A stretch of DNA of 5,278 nt from Candidatus Saccharicenans sp. (lineage in GTDB: Bacteria > Acidobacteriota > Aminicenantia > Aminicenantales > Saccharicenantaceae): NCBI GenBank assembly GCA_024653405.1, contig JANLGB010000002.1:22273-27550 (forward strand), in the 5' to 3' direction. Shown piece after piece: positions 1 to 5,278 of the stretch. How positions within the stretch are numbered: the stretch's first letter is position 1; every line of letters starts with the position of its first letter. The translations under genes were made by a program, and so were the position numbers. The notes beneath the pieces were generated by a model. The model searched no databases, had not been told where the DNA came from, and saw nothing but the letters and a program-made list of their open reading frames with translations.

Positions 1-9
1 GGTAGGGTA

Positions 10-37
10 TTGGCTCACTAAATAACCAGATTATTAA
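10..37 (+). promoter_or_regulatory. Weak candidate promoter for the radical SAM gene
   Basis: TTGGCT at 10-15 and TATTAA at 32-37 are separated by 16 bp and lie 36 bp before the ATG, in an AT-leaning stretch. Both boxes match the sigma-70 consensus only partly, and the upstream edge of the window hides any preceding gene. This is a guess from spacing and composition. Confidence 0.2.
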
Positions 38-73
38 GCCTTTTTCTCCTTTAATTGAGAGAAGGAGGGCGAA

Positions 74-1579
74 ATGGTTAATGAGCAACAGAAGACTTAC
101 CGTCGGCGAGAGGCCCGAGCCTCCAGGCTGAGAAGGATTGCTAGATTTATTCCCGTGCTTAGGACCATCAAGCCCGCGGCCTATTTTCTGGCCAACTCCT
201 GGGAAAAGAAACTCAGGAAAAATACGGCTATAGCCATCGGCCGAGGGAATAAACCACCGGGCGCAGTCCGGGACCGGGCAGAAATGGGCATAGCCATTCT
301 CCGGACTATCACCCGGGCCATCATTGAAGACAGGTTGTCTCCCCAAACCTTGCAGAAACTCCTGAATGTCCTGATTGGCGATGCCATCATCAGGGAAGGA
401 GAAATCCCGATAAGGGAAAGATTCCGCCAGCAGTTCGGCACGACACCGCCTGGATTCTTACTCATCAGCCCGACCAAGAAGTGCAATCTGTATTGTACCG
501 GCTGCTATGCCGATTCTGACCGGACGGATATGAAACTCTCCTGGCCAGTGCTCGACCGCCTGGTTGCTGAATCTAAGGAGCTGTGGGGAGCCCGGTTTAC
601 GGTCATCAGCGGCGGCGAACCATTGCTCTATGAAGATGAAGGCCACGACCTGATGGACCTGGTGGAAAAGCACAACGATTGCTTTTTCCTGATGTACACC
701 AACGGCACCCTCATCGATGACCAGATGGCCAGGAGAATGGCCCGCACCGGAAATATTATGCCGGCTATTTCAGTCGAAGGCCTGAGAGAAACCACAGAAA
801 AGAGGCGGGGCCGCGGCGTCTTTGACCGCATCCTGGCCGCCTTCGAGAACCTGAGAAGAGAAAATGTTTTCTATGGCATTTCTCTGACCATTACCAAGGA
901 CAACGCTGAGGAAGTCTTTTCCGATGAAGTCATGGATTTCTACTTCAACCAGCAAGGAGTCCATTTTGCCTGGGCCTTTCAATACATGCCCATCGGCCGG
1001 GCTTTCACCCTGGACCTGCTTCCCACCCCGGAACAGCGGCTGCGGATGTACCGCCGGTCCTGGCAGTTAGTTTACGAGAAACACCTGTTCCTGATCGATT
1101 TCTGGAATAGCGGTACGGCCACCCATGGCTGCATCTCAGCCGGCCGGTCGGGTGGCTACATGGTGGTCAACTGGGACGGCACGGTTACCCCCTGCGTTTT
1201 TGTGCCCTACTCGCCGGTCAACATCTATGAAATCTACAATCAGGGTAAAAACCTGAATGACGTTTGGGCTCATCTCTTCTTCGTCGACCTCAGGCAATGG
1301 CAGCGGGATTATGGCTACGGCAAGGACCTGAACTTAGAGGGACCGGTCAAGAATTGGATCAGGCCCTGTCCGATGCGCGATCACTTTGAAGACCTGTATC
1401 CGCTGCTACAAAAACACCGGCCTCGCCCCATAGACGACAACGCGGCCGAAGCCCTGAAAGACCCTGAATATTACCAGGGGCTGGTGGAATATGACCGGAA
1501 AGTGGCCGCCCTCCTCGACCCCATCTGGGAAGAAAAGTACCTCAAAGGTGCTAACGGCTCAGGGTCAACAGCCGGATAA
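74..1579 (+). CDS. Radical SAM protein with cysteine-bearing C-terminal (SPASM/Twitch-like) region
   Basis: This is a probable radical S-adenosylmethionine enzyme of unknown substrate, 501 residues long. The cluster motif is CNLYCTGC (Cys137, Cys141, Cys144; CX3CX2C), the ligand set for a [4Fe-4S] cluster that cleaves SAM. It is followed by SGGEP (179-183), the SAM-contacting motif typical of the fold, and by YTNGT (208-212). After the barrel region come Cys353 (in HGC), Cys374 (in DGTVTPC, a G-x4-C spacing) and Cys432 (in RPCP). These resemble the auxiliary-cluster region of SPASM or Twitch proteins, but I see only three cysteines there, not a full SPASM set. About 125 residues precede the core. 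The first 50 are very rich in Arg and Lys with interspersed hydrophobics, perhaps a membrane- or nucleic-acid-binding surface (inference). The ATG start is backed by AAGGAGGG at 62-69, five bases upstream of the ATG. The gene stands alone and converges with the sugar-nucleotide genes, so context gives no substrate. The fold is near certain, the function unknown. Confidence 0.93.
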   Translation: MVNEQQKTYRRREARASRLRRIARFIPVLRTIKPAAYFLANSWEKKLRKNTAIAIGRGNKPPGAVRDRAEMGIAILRTITRAIIEDRLSPQTLQKLLNVLIGDAIIREGEIPIRERFRQQFGTTPPGFLLISPTKKCNLYCTGCYADSDRTDMKLSWPVLDRLVAESKELWGARFTVISGGEPLLYEDEGHDLMDLVEKHNDCFFLMYTNGTLIDDQMARRMARTGNIMPAISVEGLRETTEKRRGRGVFDRILAAFENLRRENVFYGISLTITKDNAEEVFSDEVMDFYFNQQGVHFAWAFQYMPIGRAFTLDLLPTPEQRLRMYRRSWQLVYEKHLFLIDFWNSGTATHGCISAGRSGGYMVVNWDGTVTPCVFVPYSPVNIYEIYNQGKNLNDVWAHLFFVDLRQWQRDYGYGKDLNLEGPVKNWIRPCPMRDHFEDLYPLLQKHRPRPIDDNAAEALKDPEYYQGLVEYDRKVAALLDPIWEEKYLKGANGSGSTAG

Positions 1580-1618
1580 CCGCCTAAATCGCGGCTAAAG
1601 CCAATCGAAGGCCACAGC

Positions 1619-1663
1619 AAAAAATAAAAGAAAACCAGCTCTCTCGGCAGCCGAAATCAGCTG
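1619..1663 (-). terminator. Probable Rho-independent terminator of the leftward sugar-nucleotide operon
   Basis: Read on the minus strand, CAGCT (1663-1659) pairs with AGCTG (1640-1636), and inside it TCGG-type arms (1654-1651 with 1647-1644) close on a 3-nt loop. The two stems are separated by a small internal loop (4 nt against 3 nt). The structure runs straight into a T-rich tract on the minus strand: on the plus strand, 1619-1634 is 14 A in 16 positions, broken only by T1625 and G1630. It lies about 110 bp past the stop of the guanylyltransferase gene and in the right orientation to end that transcript. The rest of the 194-bp convergent gap (1580-1773) holds only weak inverted repeats, for example GACAG (1741-1745) with CTGTC (1770-1774) enclosing GCCA/TGGC. 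I see no terminator as good in the plus direction for the radical SAM gene. Confidence 0.5.
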
Positions 1664-1773
1664 CTCTCAGGCAAGGGACAGCCGGCTTCTATTGAAACCG
1701 CTATCTGGATATTAAGGTTCTTCCCCCGGACCATCCTATTGACAGCGCCAGGAATTGGCTTGGTAACGACTGT

Positions 1774-2889
1774 CTACAGGTATTCGGGCCCTTCCCGCTT
1801 CAGCTTCTCCACCACTTCCCGGACCTTCTGGTCCTGGTCCCGGCGGCAGACCAGCAGGGCGTCTCCGGCATTGACCACAATCAGGTTTTCCACCCCGATT
1901 AGAGCCGTCAGCTTTCCCGGGTTGAAGACCAGGCAATTTCTGGCCTCCAGAGACATCACCCGTCCGCGGGCCACATGGCAATCCTCGTCTTCGGGGAGAT
2001 AATCATAAAGAGCGCTCCAGGAACCCAGGTCCGACCAGCCAAAATCACCCGGGCTCATCAGCGAGCCATAGATTTTTTCAATCAGAGCATAATCAATCGA
2101 CAGCGAGGGTATCTCCAGGAAGATGCGGCGGACTTCCCGGCGGTCGTTTTTTCTGAGAGCCGGCAGGAGCTTGATCCAGGCCGAGAACAGCTCCGGGGCA
2201 TAATCGCGCAGGCTTTCGGCAAAAGTATCAGCCCGCCACAGAAAAATGCCGCTGTTCCAGTAGTATTCCCCCGACTGGATAAACTCCAGGGCTGTCGGCA
2301 GGTCGGGTTTTTCCCGGAACCCGCGGACCTGGTAGAATTCTTCCCCGTCAATTTCCTGGCGTCCTTCCCGGGTTACGTGAATATAGCCGTAGGCAGTGGA
2401 GGGAGTCGCCGGGGGGATGCCAAACATCACGATTTTTTTGAACTTCCGGGCGGCCTCGGCCGCCAGGATTAGTTTTCTCCTGAAATCCCGGACATCCTTG
2501 ATGAAATGGTCCGCCGGCAGGGCAATAATCACGGCTTCCGGGTTTTTAAGATACATGGTGGCGGTAGCCAGCAGCAGCGAAGGCGCGGTGTTTCGGGCTT
2601 CCGGCTCCACCAGAAAATTCTTTTCGGGCAACCGGGGCAGCAAACGTCTCAAGATTCTGGTCTGTCCAGACACGGCTATGGTGTAAATCCTGGAGGGCGG
2701 GATGAGGCCCTGGAGCCGGTTGACTGTTTCTTCTATCAGAGATTTTTCGCTGATAATATTAAGGTATTGCTTTGGATTCTGCTGCCGGCTGAGCGGCCAG
2801 AACCGGGTGCCGCTGCCGCCGGCCAGAACGATCACTCTCAAGTCAAGTTTACCCTGGCCGTTTTTCCTGGCTGATTTTTTCTTGGCCAC
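1774..2889 (-). CDS. manC: Mannose-1-phosphate guanylyltransferase (GDP-mannose pyrophosphorylase), short single-domain type
   Basis: This enzyme makes GDP-mannose from GTP and mannose-1-phosphate in the cytoplasm. The 371-residue protein has the nucleotidyltransferase signature LAGGSGTRFWPLSR (22-35), followed by NPKQYL (38-43). It also has EPEARNTAP (95-103), ALPADHFI (123-130), TPSTAYGYI (162-170), FREKP (191-195) in place of the usual F-x-EKP, WNSGIFLW (211-218) and GWSDLGSW (284-291). The protein ends after the transferase domain, so the cupin-like mannose-6-phosphate isomerase domain of the long bifunctional ManC/AlgA type is absent. Mannose-6-phosphate must then come from another isomerase. 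The gene starts 32 bp after the mutase gene, whose product is its substrate, which supports the assignment. The start is a GTG (2889-2887). An in-frame TAA lies seven codons upstream and no other start codon intervenes. The first 16 residues form a Lys-rich extension before the fold. A TTG (residue 17) or GTG (residue 19) could be the true start. Confidence 0.93.
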   Translation of the reverse strand: MAKKKSARKNGQGKLDLRVIVLAGGSGTRFWPLSRQQNPKQYLNIISEKSLIEETVNRLQGLIPPSRIYTIAVSGQTRILRRLLPRLPEKNFLVEPEARNTAPSLLLATATMYLKNPEAVIIALPADHFIKDVRDFRRKLILAAEAARKFKKIVMFGIPPATPSTAYGYIHVTREGRQEIDGEEFYQVRGFREKPDLPTALEFIQSGEYYWNSGIFLWRADTFAESLRDYAPELFSAWIKLLPALRKNDRREVRRIFLEIPSLSIDYALIEKIYGSLMSPGDFGWSDLGSWSALYDYLPEDEDCHVARGRVMSLEARNCLVFNPGKLTALIGVENLIVVNAGDALLVCRRDQDQKVREVVEKLKREGPEYL

Positions 2890-2899
2890 GACCGTTTCA

Positions 2900-2904
2900 C
2901 TCCT
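2900..2904 (-). promoter_or_regulatory. Ribosome binding site for the GTG start of manC
   Basis: The minus-strand sequence AGGAG sits 10 bases before the GTG at 2889. It supports that start over the internal TTG/GTG codons at residues 17 and 19. The spacing is on the long side, and a weaker AGGG lies about 10 bases ahead of the internal TTG, so the choice is not settled. Confidence 0.5.
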
Positions 2905-2921
2905 GGCTTAAATTTTTCCGG

Positions 2922-4304
2922 CTATTTATTGTTAAGCTGTTTTATAACCTCTTCCATCACGCCCCGGACCTCGGCCTGGATTCGGGCCAGGTCTTCCGGG
3001 GTGGAGGCTTCAAAACGCAGCACCAGCACCGGCTGCGTGTTGGAAGCCCGGAGCAGACCCCAGCCTCGGTCGAAGAGAGCCCGGACTCCATCGATATCTA
3101 TGATCTGCTTGACCCCGGGGTGATGACTGAGGGCCTCCTTCACTCTTTCCACGATCTTAAATTTGACTTCATCGGAAGCGTAGATGCGGATTTCCGGAGT
3201 GTTATAGGTTTTCGGCAGGTCGGACAGCAGTTCAGACAGTTTTCGCCTGGAGCGGGAAATTATTTCCAGCAGCCGGGCCGAAGCATAGATGGCGTCATCA
3301 AAGCCGAACCAGCGGTCGGCAAAAAAGATGTGCCCGCTCATTTCCCCGGCCAGCAGGGCCTTTTCCTCTTTTATTTTTTTCTTGATCAGCGAGTGGCCGG
3401 TCTTCCACATTATCGGCCGGCCTCCTAGGCGGCTGATTTCATCATACAGGACCTGGGAAGCTTTGACCTCGGAGATAACCGCTGCCCCCGGATGCCTGGC
3501 CAGGAGGTCGCGGGCGAAGATGATCATAAGCTGGTCGCCCCAGATAATCCGCCCGGCATCGTCCACCGCCCCGAGGCGGTCGGCATCGCCGTCGTAGGCA
3601 ATTCCCAGTTCAGCCCCGCTATCTTTGACCGTGGCAATTAAATCCTTCAGGGCCTCGGGCAGGGTCGGGTCCGGATGGTGGTTGGGGAAGCGGCCGTCCA
3701 TGTCAGTATAAAGCTCAACCACCTCGGCCCCCAGGCGCCGGAAAAGCGGCACCGCCACCGGCCCGGCCGTGCCGTTGCCGGCATCGACCACCACCTTGAC
3801 CGGCCGCTCCAGCTTGACCTGCCCGGCCACGTAATCGAGGTAGTCCGGAACCGGGTTGTAAGAAGTGCTCTCCCCCGGGACCTCGGGCTGGATGAAATCC
3901 CTTTCCCGGATGAGGCGGTAAAGGTCCTGGATGCCGGGCCCGTAGAGAGTTTCCTCGCCAATCATGACCTTGAAGCCATTAAAATCGGGCGGATTATGGG
4001 ACCCGGTAATCATCACTGCCGCCTCTTTCTTTTTATAAAAAACTGAAAAATACACCAGCGAGGTCGGGATTACTCCCAGGTCGACCACCCGGCAGCCGGA
4101 GCCGAGCAGGCCGGCCCTCAGCCCCTCGGCCAGCTCGGGCGAACTCAGGCGGCAATCACGGCCGACAGCCACTTCTGTTTTACCGCCCCGGCGGGCCTGG
4201 GTGGCCACGGCCCGACCGATGAGGCTGGCCAGTTCCGGGGTCAGGTCCTGGCCCACCACCCCCCTGATGTCGTATTCGCGGAATATTTCCGGCTTGATTT
4301 CCAT
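2922..4304 (-). CDS. manB: Phosphomannomutase/phosphoglucomutase (alpha-D-phosphohexomutase family)
   Basis: This enzyme interconverts hexose-6-phosphate and hexose-1-phosphate. Here it most likely makes mannose-1-phosphate for the guanylyltransferase encoded 32 bp downstream. The 460-residue length is typical of the bacterial PMM/PGM group (AlgC-like). All four active-site elements are visible: the phosphoserine loop TGSHNP (100-105, catalytic Ser102), the Mg2+-binding DGDADR (238-243, Asp238/240/242), the sugar-recognition loop GEMSGH (320-325), and the C-terminal phosphate-binding loop RASNTQP (419-425). The N-terminal FREYDIRG (8-15) is also a hallmark of the family. GEMSGH is the loop of PMM/PGM-type enzymes, which commonly accept both mannose and glucose, so a role in glucose-1-phosphate supply is equally possible. 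Phosphoglucosamine mutase (GlmM) is less likely on these loops. The ATG is preceded by a strong GGAGGAG at 4308-4314. The start lies 39 bp after kdsC, in the same direction, with no obvious promoter between. Confidence 0.95.
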   Translation of the reverse strand: MEIKPEIFREYDIRGVVGQDLTPELASLIGRAVATQARRGGKTEVAVGRDCRLSSPELAEGLRAGLLGSGCRVVDLGVIPTSLVYFSVFYKKKEAAVMITGSHNPPDFNGFKVMIGEETLYGPGIQDLYRLIRERDFIQPEVPGESTSYNPVPDYLDYVAGQVKLERPVKVVVDAGNGTAGPVAVPLFRRLGAEVVELYTDMDGRFPNHHPDPTLPEALKDLIATVKDSGAELGIAYDGDADRLGAVDDAGRIIWGDQLMIIFARDLLARHPGAAVISEVKASQVLYDEISRLGGRPIMWKTGHSLIKKKIKEEKALLAGEMSGHIFFADRWFGFDDAIYASARLLEIISRSRRKLSELLSDLPKTYNTPEIRIYASDEVKFKIVERVKEALSHHPGVKQIIDIDGVRALFDRGWGLLRASNTQPVLVLRFEASTPEDLARIQAEVRGVMEEVIKQLNNK

Positions 4305-4342
4305 CCACTCCTCCGGTCTTTATACAGATAGCTTAATATAGA

Positions 4343-4359
4343 TTCACAGGTTTTGTGAA
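4343..4359. repeat. Short inverted repeat across the kdsC stop codon
   Basis: TTCACA (4343-4348) and TGTGAA (4354-4359) form a perfect 6-bp inverted repeat with a 5-nt spacer. The repeat overlaps the TGA stop of kdsC (4346-4344). On the minus strand it is not followed by a T-run, so it is not a canonical terminator. A role in transcript processing or stability between kdsC and the mutase gene is possible but unsupported, and a repeat this short may be chance. Confidence 0.3.
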
Positions 4360-4919
4360 CTGCTTTTTATTTGGCTGGCTCTTTCCCGGAGCGAGGTCCA
4401 CCGGCCCTGGGCTTTGAGAATAAACTCTATGACTTCCCGGACCGCGCCCCGACCGCCAGGCTGACGGCAGAGATACCTGGCCGTCTTTTTTATAGCCGGG
4501 TGAGCGTCGGCCACGGCCGCCGGAAACCCGACTGCCCGCGTCACTTCCAGGTCACCCGGGTCATCACCGATAAAAGCCACCTGTTCCAGTCGGAGCTGAT
4601 GGCGTTCGGCAATTTCCAGAAGAACCTTTTTCTTGTCAATAATGCCCTGGTGCAACTCATCGAGGCCGAGGCGAGCGGCCCTGATTTCCAGCGCTTGAGA
4701 AGTCTTCCCGGTGATGATCCCCAGCTTGAGCCCGGCCAGCTGAGCCAGGAAGATACCAAGGCCATCCTGGACATGGTAGCCCTTGATTTCCTGGCCGTCC
4801 GGCAGCACATACAGGGTGCCATCAGTCAGGGTCCCGTCCACGTCCATCAGGATCAAGGCTACTTTCCTGGCGCGAGCGCCCTGGAGGTGATTCCGGAGCC
4901 TTTTAAGAGAATCGAGCAT
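4344..4919 (-). CDS. kdsC: 3-deoxy-D-manno-octulosonate 8-phosphate phosphatase (HAD family)
   Basis: This enzyme hydrolyses Kdo-8-phosphate to Kdo and phosphate in the cytoplasm, the last step before activation to CMP-Kdo for lipid A-core assembly. The 191-residue protein has the HAD motif DVDGTLTDG (26-34; nucleophile Asp26, acid/base Asp28), the motif II threonine in IITGK (68-72), a lysine cluster DKKK (95-98) for motif III, and IGDDPGDLEV (117-126) for motif IV. The short insert with G-Y-H-V-Q-D-G-L (47-54) and the C-terminal GGRGAVREVIEFIL (155-168) are typical of KdsC rather than of general HAD phosphatases. The tail (169-191) is a little longer than usual and polar. The ATG at 4919 follows only a weak purine-rich stretch instead of a clear Shine-Dalgarno sequence. 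No earlier start is possible because an in-frame stop lies close upstream. It is preceded by pyrG and followed by mannose-activation genes. The family call is firm. Action on a related sugar phosphate cannot be excluded. Confidence 0.92.
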   Translation of the reverse strand: MLDSLKRLRNHLQGARARKVALILMDVDGTLTDGTLYVLPDGQEIKGYHVQDGLGIFLAQLAGLKLGIITGKTSQALEIRAARLGLDELHQGIIDKKKVLLEIAERHQLRLEQVAFIGDDPGDLEVTRAVGFPAAVADAHPAIKKTARYLCRQPGGRGAVREVIEFILKAQGRWTSLRERASQIKSSSQNL

Positions 4920-4943
4920 TTATCTATTTCTTTTATTATCAAG

Positions 4944-4971
4944 TATTTATATTCATATCGATCTATAGCAA
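4944..4971 (-). promoter_or_regulatory. Candidate promoter for the kdsC-manB-manC operon in an AT-rich gap
   Basis: The 62-bp gap 4920-4981 contains only 11 G or C, against a GC-rich background on both sides. On the minus strand, TTGCTA (4971-4966) and TAAATA (4949-4944) are 16 bp apart, a sigma-70-like pair that would start transcription a few bases downstream and leave a short leader before the ATG at 4919. An overlapping TATAAA (4951-4946) is an alternative -10 box but with only a 14-bp spacer. Composition and placement are seen directly. Promoter function is inferred. Confidence 0.35.
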
Positions 4972-4981
4972 CATAATTTTT

Positions 4982-5011
4982 TTATCGCTGCTTCCTGAAG
5001 CGATAAGCAGC
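4982..5011. repeat. Overlapping, mutually exclusive inverted repeats at the pyrG stop codon
   Basis: TTATCGCT (4982-4989) and AGCGATAA (4999-5006) form a perfect 8-bp inverted repeat with a 9-nt spacer. GCTGCTT (4987-4993) and AAGCAGC (5005-5011) form a second, 7-bp one with an 11-nt spacer that shares bases with the first, so only one can fold at a time. The pyrG stop codon lies inside the first stem. On the minus strand the structure is followed by A residues and not T, so it is not a standard Rho-independent terminator. The repeats are seen directly. Their function is unknown. Confidence 0.45.
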
Positions 5012-5278
5012 TTTGATGAAAGAGCTGAACAGTGGATGTGGCTCCAGCGGCCGGGATTTGAATTCTGGATGGAACTGGCAACCAAGGAACCAGGGGTGTC
5101 TCTTCAATTCTATTATTTCCACCAGGCCGTGCTCCGGATTCCTGCCGGAGATAACCAGGCCGGCTGCCGCCAGGCGTTGTTCGTAGTCGGGGTTGAACTC
5201 GTAGCGGTGCCGGTGGCGTTCGCTTATCGTCGTTTTTTTGTATACGGAGTAAGCCAGCGTGCCTTTTTTCAGGTCACA
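4982..5278 (-). CDS. pyrG: CTP synthase, C-terminal part (5' end beyond the window)
   Basis: The last 98 codons of a leftward gene run in from the right edge and end with TAA at 4984-4982. CTP synthase makes CTP from UTP, ATP and glutamine. The fragment is the end of its class I glutamine amidotransferase domain. Visible hallmarks, numbered within the fragment, are [11 protein letters not shown] (19-29), and [12 protein letters not shown] (66-77), in which His70 and Glu72 are the His and Glu of the Cys-His-Glu triad, followed by PHPLF (80-84). The nucleophilic cysteine and the whole synthetase domain lie outside the window, so integrity of the gene cannot be judged. The C-terminus ends shortly after [10 protein letters not shown] with a basic tail (YRFRKQR). 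In many diderms pyrG neighbours Kdo biosynthesis genes because CTP is needed for CMP-Kdo, which fits kdsC 62 bp downstream. Confidence 0.96.
   Translation of the reverse strand, partial: CDLKKGTLAYSVYKKTTISERHRHRYEFNPDYEQRLAAAGLVISGRNPEHGLVEIIELKRHPWFLGCQFHPEFKSRPLEPHPLFSSFIKAAYRFRKQR

Noticed and set aside
1975..2472. A 165-codon open frame on the plus strand opposite manC, with several other antisense frames in the window
   Set aside because: They overlap well-supported genes, lack family motifs, and are typical shadow frames in GC-rich DNA.
1774..2889. Bifunctional ManC/AlgA with an isomerase domain
   Set aside because: The protein stops at residue 371, after the nucleotidyltransferase domain. 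The C-terminal cupin-like isomerase domain is not present, and no frameshifted remnant is apparent in the 194-bp gap after it.
2922..4304. Phosphoglucosamine mutase (GlmM)
   Set aside because: The TGSHNP and GEMSGH loops and the adjacent mannose-1-phosphate guanylyltransferase fit the PMM/PGM group better.
4371..4976. A 201-codon open frame on the plus strand opposite kdsC
   Set aside because: It lies antisense to a protein with all HAD catalytic motifs, shows no recognisable domain, and is explained by the GC-rich codon bias of kdsC, which depletes stops in the complementary frame.
4982..5011. Rho-independent terminator for pyrG
   Set aside because: The hairpin is followed by A residues on the transcribed strand and not T, so it does not meet the usual pattern.
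1..5278. CRISPR array, tRNA/rRNA genes, transposon ends, phage genes
   Set aside because: No regularly spaced direct repeats, no tRNA-like cloverleaf or rRNA-like stretch, and no transposase or phage-like coding sequence were seen on either strand.

Overview
The window is a GC-rich (by eye well above 50%) bacterial chromosomal segment with five protein-coding genes and no sign of plasmid, phage or insertion-sequence content. A Kdo-8-phosphate phosphatase implies a diderm, Gram-negative-type cell that makes Kdo-containing lipopolysaccharide. Neither gene order nor sequence fixes the phylum. A deep-branching or environmental diderm lineage would fit, but that is inference.

Layout. Positions 74-1579 (+) encode a 501-residue radical SAM protein with a CX3CX2C cluster motif and a cysteine-bearing C-terminal region. 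It converges with a leftward block. A 194-bp gap between the two (1580-1773) holds a plausible Rho-independent terminator for the leftward transcript. The leftward block, read in its direction of transcription, is: the 3' end of pyrG (CTP synthase, 5278-4982, cut by the window edge and outside the supplied ORF calls), kdsC (4919-4344), a phosphomannomutase/phosphoglucomutase gene (4304-2922) and a short-type mannose-1-phosphate guanylyltransferase gene (2889-1774). Gaps within the block are 62, 39 and 32 bp, so the last three genes look like one operon. The 62-bp gap before kdsC is strikingly AT-rich and may carry its promoter.

How the genes fit together. The block supplies activated sugars for the cell surface. 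CTP from PyrG is the co-substrate for making CMP-Kdo, and KdsC releases free Kdo for that step. The phosphomannomutase converts mannose-6-phosphate to mannose-1-phosphate, and the guanylyltransferase converts that to GDP-mannose, a precursor for O-antigen, exopolysaccharide or glycolipid mannosylation. kdsA, kdsB, kdsD and a mannose-6-phosphate isomerase are not in the window. The substrate of the radical SAM protein cannot be read from the sequence.

Most of the window is ordinary housekeeping and envelope metabolism. I do not see a convincing new system. The points most worth a second look are the radical SAM protein, the overlapping inverted repeats at the pyrG stop codon, and the AT-rich island before kdsC.
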